This document shows, one piece after another, positions 51,019 through 58,533 of a DNA stretch of 64,000 bases; position 1 is the stretch's first letter, and every line of letters begins with the position of its first letter. Source of the DNA: Saccharopolyspora dendranthemae (GTDB lineage: Bacteria; Actinomycetota; Actinomycetes; Mycobacteriales; Pseudonocardiaceae). Made by a program: the position numbers and the translations under genes. The notes under the pieces are model-generated. The model ran no database searches. It was not told the DNA's origin and saw only the letters and a program-made list of their open reading frames with translations. The stretch is from contig NZ_VIWX01000001.1 in the NCBI RefSeq assembly GCF_007829955.1, positions 372,001 to 436,000 on the forward strand, given 5' to 3'.

Positions 51019-52269
51019 TCAGACCGCGTCGCCGTTCTCGGCCTCGTCCATCGCTCTGCCCAGACCGCGCAGGCGCGGGCCGACGAGGACGGCGATCGCC
51101 GCAACGAGGACTGCGGCGCCGATGATCACAGCGCGAAGCGAGGTGGCCGCCGCGATCGGGCCTGCCAACGCAGCTCCCAGCGGCATCAATCCCCACGCCA
51201 GGACTCGGTGCGCGCTGGTCACCCTCCCCATCAGCGACGGCGGTGTGAGCCGTTGCCTGTTGGCCGAGGAGAGCACGTTCCACGCCCCCGCACCCACGCC
51301 CATCACCAGGTACGACATCCACGCCGCCCACTGGGCCGCCGCCAAGCCCAGCACGGCGATCCCGATGGCCAGCACGCCCAGGGAACCGAGCATCACCGGC
51401 CCGCTGCCGAATCTCGCGGCCGCCCACGACGCGAGCGGAGCCGCCGCGAGGGCCCCGATCGCGGTGCAGACGAGCAGCGTCGGCACCGAAGCAGCGGCAA
51501 GGCCGAGGGTGTCGATCGCGTAGAGGAACGCCACAGCGTTGACACCGCTGGTCACGAAGGCGGTCAGTCCGACGACACCGACCACGGTGCGCAGCTTCCG
51601 CTGCCGGACGAGGAAACGCATCCCCTCGAGCACTTCGGCTCGCAGCGCCGAGGATTCCACCTTCGCCGGCCGCTCGGGATGCGCGATCACCGACGCCGAC
51701 AGCGCGCTCGCGAGGAGCAACGCAGACCCCACCGCGACGAAGCAGAACTCCGGTCGCCACGCGAAAAGCCCTGCCGCGGCAAGGGGACCCGCGATCTCCA
51801 CGCCCGCCGTCTCGACGCTGACCACGCGACCGTTGGCCCGCTCCAGATCGTCCCGACCGGCGAGCGACACGAGCAAGGTCTGCCCCGCGGAGTCGGCGAA
51901 CGTTTCCGCACTGCTCAGGGCGAACGCGCACGCGGACAGAACGAGCACGCTCGCCTCGCCCGCCGAGATCACCCCGGCCAAGGACAGCGTCAGCACGCCG
52001 CGGAACGCGAGGCTGGCGATCAGCGCGGTGCGCGGCCGCCACCGATCGACCAGGGCCCCCGCAGGCAGGGCCACCACCAGCCAGGGCACCACCGCTGCGA
52101 CGGCCACCACGGACACCGACAGCGGATCGCGGGTGGTCACTGCGGTGAAGAGCGGCAACGCCGCCGTGAGCACCCCGTCACCTACCGACGAAGCACCCCA
52201 CGCGGCCAGCAGGCGGCGGAAGGCGCTTCCCCGTACCCCCATCACCGAGACCGCACCCGCATCCCACAT
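51019..52269 (-). CDS. MFS transporter, probable exporter of the RiPP operon
   Basis: A 416-residue, twelve-helix major-facilitator protein of the drug-efflux (DHA3-like) type. ATG 52267-52269 follows GAGGTGG. VDRWRPRTALIASLAFRGV is the loop between helices 2 and 3, and SAETFADSAGQTLLVSLAGR and ALSSAETFADS are typical of this branch. It starts 36 bases after the DUF5825 gene on the same strand, so it is most likely the last gene of the operon with the radical SAM maturase. Export of, or self-protection against, the modified peptide is the simplest role; this is inferred from position. Confidence 0.9.
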   Translation of the reverse strand: MWDAGAVSVMGVRGSAFRRLLAAWGASSVGDGVLTAALPLFTAVTTRDPLSVSVVAVAAVVPWLVVALPAGALVDRWRPRTALIASLAFRGVLTLSLAGVISAGEASVLVLSACAFALSSAETFADSAGQTLLVSLAGRDDLERANGRVVSVETAGVEIAGPLAAAGLFAWRPEFCFVAVGSALLLASALSASVIAHPERPAKVESSALRAEVLEGMRFLVRQRKLRTVVGVVGLTAFVTSGVNAVAFLYAIDTLGLAAASVPTLLVCTAIGALAAAPLASWAAARFGSGPVMLGSLGVLAIGIAVLGLAAAQWAAWMSYLVMGVGAGAWNVLSSANRQRLTPPSLMGRVTSAHRVLAWGLMPLGAALAGPIAAATSLRAVIIGAAVLVAAIAVLVGPRLRGLGRAMDEAENGDAV

Positions 52270-52305
52270 GCCCGCCACCTCTCTCACAACCCACCGCCGA
52301 CCACG

Positions 52306-52890
52306 TCAGACCGTCATGGCCGGCACAGGCCAGCGACCTACGCGGGCCGGTGCCCACCACGTCAGGTCCCCTGCTCGAACCAGCAGATCGTGCTCGATGA
52401 GCAGCTCGATCGCTTCGGGATCGCACCGGTCCGGTTCAGCTCCACCGGCGAGGTGACGCACAACGCCCTGCAATCCAGGTTCGTCGATCGTGTAGCAGTC
52501 GAGAACGCCGGACCGCCGATCGCGGATCTGGATGAACCCAGGCCCCTGGCGGAGTGCGCATTTGCCCGGATGGAAGCTCCGACGCCACACATCCAGTTCC
52601 GGCGTCGAGCCCGCCGGTGGCGGTAGATGCCCGAAGGACCGCCACTCCGCGGGGATCTCGACAGCACGCCACTCGACCCGCATGCCCCAGGCCGCGAGTT
52701 CACGCATCAGGTCCAACGATCGGCGAGACCTGGGATCCGCGAGGTCAACCGGCTCCGTGAAGACGACCTTGCGGATGCCGTCGGTGAACAGAGCTCGCGC
52801 CTGCTCGGACGCAGCTTCCGAGATCCGATGCCTCACCGCCGGCTCATGAACGCGCACGCCCCAGGGATGCGCATGAGCTTCGATCTCCAC
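52306..52890 (-). CDS. DUF5825-like partner protein of the radical SAM maturase
   Basis: A 194-residue soluble protein starting at GTG 52888-52890 behind AGGTGAGC, four bases after the maturase stop. From memory it resembles the DUF5825 family (for example PVDLADPRSRRSLDLMREL, then WRRSFHPGKCALRQGPGFIQ). That family is found beside RiPP-maturation radical SAM proteins, and its role is unknown. GFIQIRDRRSG and ALRQGPG suggest a compact alpha/beta domain, and a C-terminal winged-helix-like part (CDPEAIELLIEHDLLVRAGD) could bind a leader peptide. The family call is good; a peptide-recognition role is speculation. Confidence 0.8.
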   Translation of the reverse strand: MEIEAHAHPWGVRVHEPAVRHRISEAASEQARALFTDGIRKVVFTEPVDLADPRSRRSLDLMRELAAWGMRVEWRAVEIPAEWRSFGHLPPPAGSTPELDVWRRSFHPGKCALRQGPGFIQIRDRRSGVLDCYTIDEPGLQGVVRHLAGGAEPDRCDPEAIELLIEHDLLVRAGDLTWWAPARVGRWPVPAMTV

Positions 52891-52894
52891 GTGC

Positions 52895-54709
52895 TCACCT
52901 CATCCTCAACTCGCCTTGGTTGTTGGCTTCAGGCACGACGTGCACGAAGTGCTCGTCGTCTGCGAAGATCAGCCCGGATTCCCTCCAGCTCATGAGAGTG
53001 TCACGAACTCGCGGCCCGAATCTTCCCTCGAGTTTCGGCAACGACCGCGGACGATCGAGCATCTCGAACAGCGGGACGTCATCGGTGGCCACGACGTGTT
53101 CGCGCTGACCGAACGCCGGGCGGTCTTCGAGAATCAGGATCTCGGAGCCAACTCGTACGCACTCCAATTCGTTGGCCAAGTGCGCCGTCCGCCACGCGTC
53201 CACGGCATCGAGGAGGATGTTCTCGACCTCACGCCCGATACCAGTCGGATCACCGGTGAAGAGGTAGGCGATGTCGGCCAATTCCTCCGGAGGAAGATCG
53301 TAGTTGCGGGCGTACTGCGGATCAGGGCTGCGCTTCGGGAAGCCGAGTTCCGGCCGATCGAAGTACGGGCTGAAACGCTCCAAGGCGATCCGGTCGGCAC
53401 CGTCCATCGGAGGAAGGTGATGCAGTGCCGGCATTTGGTCGATCACCTGGCGGTAGTCAGCATCGGACTCGCCGGGAAAACCGTAGAGGTAGTTCCACAT
53501 CACGGTGATGCCCAGTGAACTGGCGTCCCGCAGGAACCGGACGTTCTGACAACCGCTCACTCCCTTGTCCATGATCCGAAGAACGTGACCGCTGAGGCTC
53601 TCGATCCCCGGTTGCACCTGGACGACCCCGGATTTCACCAGTTGGCGCATCTGGTCGACACGCAGATTCGATTTGACCTCGCACTGGATCCGCAGGTCAC
53701 ACCCCGACTCCTCCAATTTCGGCAAGACCGTGTTGAAGTAGGACATGTCGAGAATGTTGTCCACCAGATAGATGTCGAGCACCTGGTGCCGGGTCGCGAG
53801 ATCGAGGAGTTCGTCGTGGAAACGCCCTGGGCTCTTGCTGCGAAACTCCATGAACGAGCCGTTGAGACCGCAGAACGTGCAGTGGTGCTTCTCGCCCCAC
53901 CAACAACCCCGGGCCCCTTCGACCACCAGCTTCGGCTCTACCTCGGCAGCCACGGAGAACGTCGGATACCGGTCGAAGTAGTCGCCGAAGTCGGGCGACA
54001 CGATCTCCTTCGGAGCCAACGGACTTGCGTTCGGATCCGTGGCCCCGACCTCCGAACCATCACGCCAGCACAACCCGGGCACCGACTGCGTTCCTTCGCC
54101 GTGCGCGAGGCGATCGAGCAATTCCGGGAAAGCACGCTCACCTTCGCCACGCACCACGAAGTCCACGAACTCGAAGTTGCGGTGCCACGCGGCTCCTTGC
54201 GGCCCTTCGCAGTTCGCCCCACCGAACACCGTCCGCAGCGCAGGATCGATTCGCTTCAGCTCCCGCGCCAGCGCCAGCGAAGCGGCGTTCTGCTGGAAAG
54301 TCGTGGTGAATCCGACGACAGAACCCGCTGACTCCGCCAATCGCCTGGCGTAAGACGAGATCCAATCGGGCACGAGTTCGTGCAGACGCACGCAGAGATC
54401 TACCAGAGCGCCCTCGATGTCATCGCCGTGCGCCGCGCGGAACTCCTCCACCCGCCAGGCTCCGTCGTCGTAGAGGGCCGAGGTGAAAACCCAATCGCCG
54501 CAACCCTGAAAGTAGCTGTCGAGGCTGAAGAAGTCGTACTCGCGCAAGCCGGTGCCCATTTCGTGGTGCATCCACTCGCTGAAGTCCAGATTGGCGTCCA
54601 CGACCGTGGCGCTATGGCCACGTCGCTCGACGGCGGACTTGAGTATTCCGCAGGCCAAGGAAGGGTACGAAACCGATGCCCACGGCATGTTCACCAACGT
54701 CACGTCCAC
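52895..54709 (-). CDS. RiPP maturation radical SAM protein 1 (B12-binding radical SAM enzyme)
   Basis: A 604-residue enzyme starting at GTG 54707-54709 behind GGGGAGG. Residues 1-190 form a cobalamin-binding Rossmann-like domain (VTLVNMPWASVSYPSLACGI; VVGFTTTFQQNAASLALARE; VFGGANCEG). The radical SAM core has GARGCWWGEKHHCTFCGLNG with cluster cysteines 269, 277 and 280 (Cys-x7-Cys-x2-Cys). That is the pattern I recall for the RiPP-maturation family TIGR03975 rather than the standard Cys-x3-Cys-x2-Cys. NYLYGFPGESDADY and QVQPGIESLSGHVLRIMDKG are further core blocks. Codon use is less GC-rich than the genome around it. It is likely a C-methyltransferase or other radical modification enzyme acting on the 24-residue peptide encoded just upstream. 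Confidence 0.93.
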   Translation of the reverse strand: MDVTLVNMPWASVSYPSLACGILKSAVERRGHSATVVDANLDFSEWMHHEMGTGLREYDFFSLDSYFQGCGDWVFTSALYDDGAWRVEEFRAAHGDDIEGALVDLCVRLHELVPDWISSYARRLAESAGSVVGFTTTFQQNAASLALARELKRIDPALRTVFGGANCEGPQGAAWHRNFEFVDFVVRGEGERAFPELLDRLAHGEGTQSVPGLCWRDGSEVGATDPNASPLAPKEIVSPDFGDYFDRYPTFSVAAEVEPKLVVEGARGCWWGEKHHCTFCGLNGSFMEFRSKSPGRFHDELLDLATRHQVLDIYLVDNILDMSYFNTVLPKLEESGCDLRIQCEVKSNLRVDQMRQLVKSGVVQVQPGIESLSGHVLRIMDKGVSGCQNVRFLRDASSLGITVMWNYLYGFPGESDADYRQVIDQMPALHHLPPMDGADRIALERFSPYFDRPELGFPKRSPDPQYARNYDLPPEELADIAYLFTGDPTGIGREVENILLDAVDAWRTAHLANELECVRVGSEILILEDRPAFGQREHVVATDDVPLFEMLDRPRSLPKLEGRFGPRVRDTLMSWRESGLIFADDEHFVHVVPEANNQGELRMR

Positions 54710-54793
54710 CAGGATCGTCCTCCCCGTCGATCACCCGTCAGCACGAGACGAGGTGGAGCGGCGCGAGTTTCGATGGGCCGCCCCACCTGCGCG

Positions 54794-54868
54794 TCACTTC
54801 GAAATCCGCACACCGGTGGTGCCACCGCCGATGGCGTGCGGGGAGTTGTGCACCGTCTTCTTGTTCAT
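54794..54868 (-). CDS. Candidate RiPP precursor peptide, 24 residues
   Basis: An ORF of 24 codons with start ATG 54866-54868 and a near-perfect ribosome binding site GAGGAGGTGA seven bases ahead, the strongest in the operon. It ends in TGA 84 bases before the maturase start. The peptide begins MNKKTVHNSP and ends GGGTTGVRISK, with HAI between. A basic start, a Gly-Gly-Gly stretch that could mark a leader/core border, and a Thr/Val/Arg/Ile/Ser/Lys tail are all features of a small precursor. No cysteine is present, so thioether or disulfide products are excluded, and C-methylation of Val, Thr or Ile would suit the maturase. It is not similar to any peptide I know. Confidence 0.7.
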   Translation of the reverse strand: MNKKTVHNSPHAIGGGTTGVRISK

Positions 54869-55233
54869 GCGCTCACCTCCTCAGTTCACGATCTTCGACC
54901 GCGGACATCCAATCGCCTGCGGACGGCAGATGGGATTACGAGGAAGGGAATCTGACCCCTGGGCGGCGACGCTACCAAGTCATCCTCTGAGAATGAAGAC
55001 CTGAGAATCCATTTCCATTCAGGTGTAGCGGATTCCGCTTCGCAGTTTTCCCACAACTCGTCGCGCGAGTATCAAGTGGACCGAGCAGTTGGTTGACTTT
55101 CGCGAAATCTCACCCGGAACGAGCAGGCGCCGGTGCGCTGCTCGCTAGACCAGGAACCGACCTTCGAGAAAGCACCGGCGATCACTGCGACCGGGATGGG
55201 CCTTCACGTCCGAGGAGGAGCGCGGACCAAAAA
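54869..55233 (-). promoter_or_regulatory. Control region of the RiPP operon
   Basis: About 365 bases with no other supported gene lie between the candidate precursor and the terminator of the sunset-domain gene. A 13-bp perfect palindrome AGCGGA-T-TCCGCT lies at 55027-55039. CTGAGAAT occurs twice as a direct repeat (54987-54994 and 55001-55008), 14 bp apart. On the minus strand TTGGTA and TCAGAT with 17 bp between is a weak possible promoter. No regulator gene is in the operon, so the controller is elsewhere. Confidence 0.45.
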
Positions 55234-55279
55234 GAGCCGGGTTGGGGGGCGATCGGCCTGTCGCTCCCCAACCCGGCTC
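55234..55279 (-). terminator. Intrinsic terminator of the sunset-domain gene
   Basis: GAGCCGGGTTGGGG / CCCCAACCCGGCTC form a perfect 14-bp stem that can extend by GCGA/TCGC. On the minus strand it is followed directly by CTTTTTGG, a U-tract, making it the most canonical intrinsic terminator in the window. It isolates the RiPP operon from the gene upstream. Confidence 0.9.
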
Positions 55280-55310
55280 GGTGGGCCCGCGTGCGGGCTC
55301 GGTCCGGTGA

Positions 55311-56129
55311 TCAGTTCTGAATCGAGTTCTGCACCTTGCTGTTCCACGCGGCGAAGCCCGCGCGCTCGGCGTCCGCTGCGGAGCGGAACCAGACGGTGGC
55401 CTTCGTGCGCTCGTAGTACGGGGACTGCATCGTGTGGTACCGCTTGGATCGGGTGTTGCCCTTGACCCGGTAGCCGCGGTCCGGCGACTGCCCGTTCGAC
55501 TTCGCCCGCACCGCACCCGGGAAAGGACCTGAGTCCTCTTCCCGCACAACGGTTTCGGACTCGATTGCCGCGACGTTGGTGCGGCTGGTCTGCATCGGGA
55601 TGGTGTCGGTGACGTGCACCTCGCTGAGCTCCGCGAGGCCGAGGCCTGCTGCTCCGCCTCTGGCCGGGTCGGTTCCCACGGTGCCCGAGATGAGCACCGT
55701 GACGCCGAGGCTGCCACCGATCTCGTTGGTCGACGCGAACGACGGGACGTCCGAGTCGGAGCGCGTGATCCGCGGCCGGTCGGCCACCGGTTCCGGCTGC
55801 GGCTGCGGCTGCGGCTGCGGGTGCGGGTGCGGGTGCGGGTGCACCCGCTCCGACTCGACCGCGACCGCTTCGATCGCCTCCGGTTCGCGCACCGCGGGCA
55901 GGACGATGTGCCCGCCGCGTCGCATCGGGTGGGACAGGAACATCGAGCTCGCGAGCGAGCCCGTCATGAAGCACAGCAGGAGCAGCACGAAAGTCCACGC
56001 AACGGGTGCGGAGCCGCCACCGAGCAGCGAGACGAACGCGAACGCTGCGGCGACCACCAGTGCTGCCACTGCCCACACCACCCACTGCCGCAGGCAGAGG
56101 GACGGTGCGCGGTGTCTTGACTTCGGCAC
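55311..56129 (-). CDS. Two-helix membrane protein with His-Pro/Gln-Pro repeat and C-terminal sunset domain
   Basis: A 272-residue protein from GTG 56127-56129 behind AGGAG. Two adjacent membrane helices lie at about residues 15-65 (VVWAVAALVVAAAFAFVSLL; WTFVLLLLCFMTGSLAS). They are followed by an HPHPHPHP / QPQPQPQP linker, an acidic/Ser-Thr-rich middle part, and a C-terminal block YRVKGNTRSKRYHTMQSPYY, RTKATVWFRSAADAERAGF. That block matches what I know as the actinobacterial sunset domain. That domain is small, often terminal, and of uncertain role, possibly peptidoglycan- or nucleic-acid-associated. The long frame beyond 56129 is not used. Followed by a canonical terminator. Confidence 0.85.
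   Translation of the reverse strand: MPKSRHRAPSLCLRQWVVWAVAALVVAAAFAFVSLLGGGSAPVAWTFVLLLLCFMTGSLASSMFLSHPMRRGGHIVLPAVREPEAIEAVAVESERVHPHPHPHPQPQPQPQPEPVADRPRITRSDSDVPSFASTNEIGGSLGVTVLISGTVGTDPARGGAAGLGLAELSEVHVTDTIPMQTSRTNVAAIESETVVREEDSGPFPGAVRAKSNGQSPDRGYRVKGNTRSKRYHTMQSPYYERTKATVWFRSAADAERAGFAAWNSKVQNSIQN
55795..55842. repeat. Hexanucleotide tandem repeat inside the sunset-domain gene
   Basis: Four copies of GGCTGC are followed by four of GGGTGC, 48 bp in all. On the coding strand they encode the HP and QP dipeptide runs. Copy number can change by replication slippage without a frameshift. Confidence 0.9.
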
Positions 56130-56295
56130 GAGAACACTCCTAGGTCTCCTGAAGAGTGAAATGATCGGCTGGCGATGTTGTAACCAGTGCTGTCGCGCAC
56201 AGCCACCGGAACTCACCCGTTCGCAGGGCTCACGCCGTCGAAATCACACGGTTGTGTCACTACCGCGAAACGCAAGGTCATGCTTCCCGCGGGCG

Positions 56296-57774
56296 TCACC
56301 GCCCGGCTCGCTCCCCCGCACCGAGGGTGTTCGCGGCGCTCGTGATGTTGCGGACCATCCCGCCGAACACCAGGCCGTGGAACGGCCAGACCGCGGCCCA
56401 GTAGAGCTGGCCGCTCAACCCGTGCGGCTCGAACACCGCGCGCTGCCGGTACACCGCCCCGCCGTCGGCACCCGGGTCGACGCGCAGTTCGAGCCACGCC
56501 CTGCCGGGCAGCTTCATCTCCGCGCGCAACCGGAGCAGCCGCGGGCGCTCCAGACCTTCGACGCGCCACCAGTCCAGCGCTTCACCGACGTGCAGGCGGT
56601 GCGGGTCGCGACGTCCTCGCCGCAAGCCCACCCCGCCGACCAGGCGGTCCACCCAGCCGCGCACCGACCACGCCAGCGGGAACGAGTACCAGCCGTGCTC
56701 ACCGCCGATCGACTCGACGACCTCCCACAGCGCCTCGGGCGAGGCGGTCGTGGCCTGCTCCCGCTCGTCCTGGTACACGCTGCCGCCGGTCCAGTCCGGG
56801 TCGCTGGGCAGCGGGTCGGAGGGGGCGGCGGGCACGCCGGCGTCCGACCAGCGCGTCGGCACGTCGGCGCTGCTCAGCCGCGTCAGCGCGAGCCGGACGG
56901 CGTCCTCGTAGCTGGTCAGGCCGCCCGCGGGATCGGGGATGTGCTCGGCGACGGAGCGATCGCGGCAGACCACCTCGTGGACCAGCGATTCGATCAGCGG
57001 CACCGCGATCGATCGGGGAACCGGGGTGACGAGGTTGACCCACTGCGCCGACAACCAGGGCGTCAGCACCGGGACCGGGACCACCACGCGCCGCGGCAGG
57101 CCGGCCACCGCCGCGTACCGGTGCATCATGCCCAGGTAGGTGAGCACGTCCGGTCCGCCGATGTCGAACGCCCCGCTGACCCCGGAGGGCACCTCGGCCG
57201 CGCCCACGAGGTAGTGCAGCACGTCGCGCACGGCGATCGGCTGGATCCGGTTGTGCACCCAGCGCGGCGCGACCATGGCGGGCAGCCGCTCCGACAGGTG
57301 ACGCAGCATCTCGAAGCTCGCCGACCCCGACCCGATGATCACAGCGGCCCGGAGCACGAGCGTCGGCACGCCCGAACTCGCGAGCACCTCCCCCACCTCG
57401 GTCCGCGACGCCAGGTGCGGCGACAGGCCCTCCGAGCCGGGCACGATCCCGCCCAGGTAGACGATCCGCTCCACACCGGACGCCCGCGCGGCGCCGGCGA
57501 CGTTGCGCGCGGCTTCGCGATCGGCGGCGACGAAGTCCCGGCTGTTGAGCGAGTGCACGAGGTAGTACACGACCTGCTGGTCCGCGGTGGCCTCCGCAGC
57601 GCTCGCCGGGTCGAACACGTCGCCCCGCACGACCTCGACCCGGTCCCGCCACTCCATGTCGTCGAGCTTCTGCGGAGATCGGGCCAGAACCCGCACCTGA
57701 TGTCCGGCCTCCAGCAGCGCCGGCACCAACCGGCCCCCGATGTACCCCGTCGCTCCCAGCACCACGCACCGCAT
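56296..57774 (-). CDS. NAD(P)-binding SDR-like protein with C-terminal DUF2867
   Basis: A 492-residue protein starting at ATG 57772-57774. Residues 1-300 are an atypical short-chain dehydrogenase (VVLGATGYIGGRLVPALLEA; VYYLVHSLNSRDFVAADREA; GVERIVYLGGIVPG). The last 160 residues match DUF2867 (VRGWVDRLVGGVGLRRGRRD; GQLYWAAVWPFHGLVFGGM). Homologues are widespread in actinobacteria, often annotated as nucleoside-diphosphate-sugar epimerase-like, with no known substrate. The N-terminal glycine motif GATGYIGG fits NADP binding. It is encoded upstream of the sunset-domain gene on the same strand but 166 bases away. Confidence 0.88.
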   Translation of the reverse strand: MRCVVLGATGYIGGRLVPALLEAGHQVRVLARSPQKLDDMEWRDRVEVVRGDVFDPASAAEATADQQVVYYLVHSLNSRDFVAADREAARNVAGAARASGVERIVYLGGIVPGSEGLSPHLASRTEVGEVLASSGVPTLVLRAAVIIGSGSASFEMLRHLSERLPAMVAPRWVHNRIQPIAVRDVLHYLVGAAEVPSGVSGAFDIGGPDVLTYLGMMHRYAAVAGLPRRVVVPVPVLTPWLSAQWVNLVTPVPRSIAVPLIESLVHEVVCRDRSVAEHIPDPAGGLTSYEDAVRLALTRLSSADVPTRWSDAGVPAAPSDPLPSDPDWTGGSVYQDEREQATTASPEALWEVVESIGGEHGWYSFPLAWSVRGWVDRLVGGVGLRRGRRDPHRLHVGEALDWWRVEGLERPRLLRLRAEMKLPGRAWLELRVDPGADGGAVYRQRAVFEPHGLSGQLYWAAVWPFHGLVFGGMVRNITSAANTLGAGERAGR

Positions 57775-57897
57775 TCCACGATGGTTCCCCGGAGCGGCAC
57801 GTTCCGCAGCGCCACCGTCCAAAGTGGATCACTCCGCGCCGGAGGCGCTCAGGTTCCGCAACCCGCACCGCCGCGCACAGCAACTCCTCAGCAGGTC

Positions 57898-58533
57898 TCA
57901 GCGGCGGATGAGGCCGAGCTGGGTGGCCGCCGCGATGGCCGCGGTGCGCGAATCGACTTCGAGCTTGGTGTAGATGCGAGCCAGGTGGGACTTGATGGTG
58001 CCCTCGGTGAGGAAGAGCCGACGGCCGATCGCCTGGTTGGACAGCCCGTCCGCGACCAGCGTGAGCACCTCGGTCTCGCGCCGGGTCAGGCTGGTCCCCG
58101 GGATGCGGAGCCGGTTCATCAGCCGATCCGCGACCGCAGGCGCGAGCGTGGTTCGCCCGGCGGCGGCGGTCCGGACCGCGGCCGCGAGCTCCTCGGGCGG
58201 AGCGTCCTTGAGCAGATAGCCGGTCGCGCCCGCTTCGATGGCGGGCAGCGTGTCGGCGTCGCTGTCGTAGGTGGTGACGATCAGGACGCGAGGGCCGCCG
58301 GGCTTGCCGGTGATCTCCGCGGTCGCCTCGGCCCCGTTCATCCCCTCGCGGAACTGGAGGTCCATCAGGACCACGTCGACGTCACCGTCGGCGGCCACCC
58401 TGACGGCCTCTTCGGCGGTGGCGGCCTCGGCCACCACGGTCATGCCGTCCTCGGTTTCGAGGACGGCGCGCAGTCCGGCGCGGACGACCGGGTGATCGTC
58501 TGCGAGGAGCAGTCGGATGGTTTCGTCGGTCAC
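57898..58533 (-). CDS. NarL/FixJ-family response regulator
   Basis: A 211-residue regulator with receiver domain (LLLADDHPVVRAGLRAVLET, phosphoacceptor Asp58 in VVLMDLQF, Lys in GYLLKDAPPEEL). Its LuxR-type helix-turn-helix is LTRRETEVLTLVADGLSNQA, GTIKSHLARIYTKL. Its ATG overlaps the stop of the kinase gene (ATGA). With the kinase it probably controls the divergent ABC transporter operon (59922-61687), a common arrangement. Confidence 0.95.
   Translation of the reverse strand: MTDETIRLLLADDHPVVRAGLRAVLETEDGMTVVAEAATAEEAVRVAADGDVDVVLMDLQFREGMNGAEATAEITGKPGGPRVLIVTTYDSDADTLPAIEAGATGYLLKDAPPEELAAAVRTAAAGRTTLAPAVADRLMNRLRIPGTSLTRRETEVLTLVADGLSNQAIGRRLFLTEGTIKSHLARIYTKLEVDSRTAAIAAATQLGLIRR

Noticed and set aside
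56213..56281. 22-codon minus-strand ORF between the DUF2867 and sunset-domain genes (starts MTLRFAVV)
   Set aside because: Ribosome binding site is weak, the peptide has no notable features and no maturation gene is adjacent; not distinguishable from chance.
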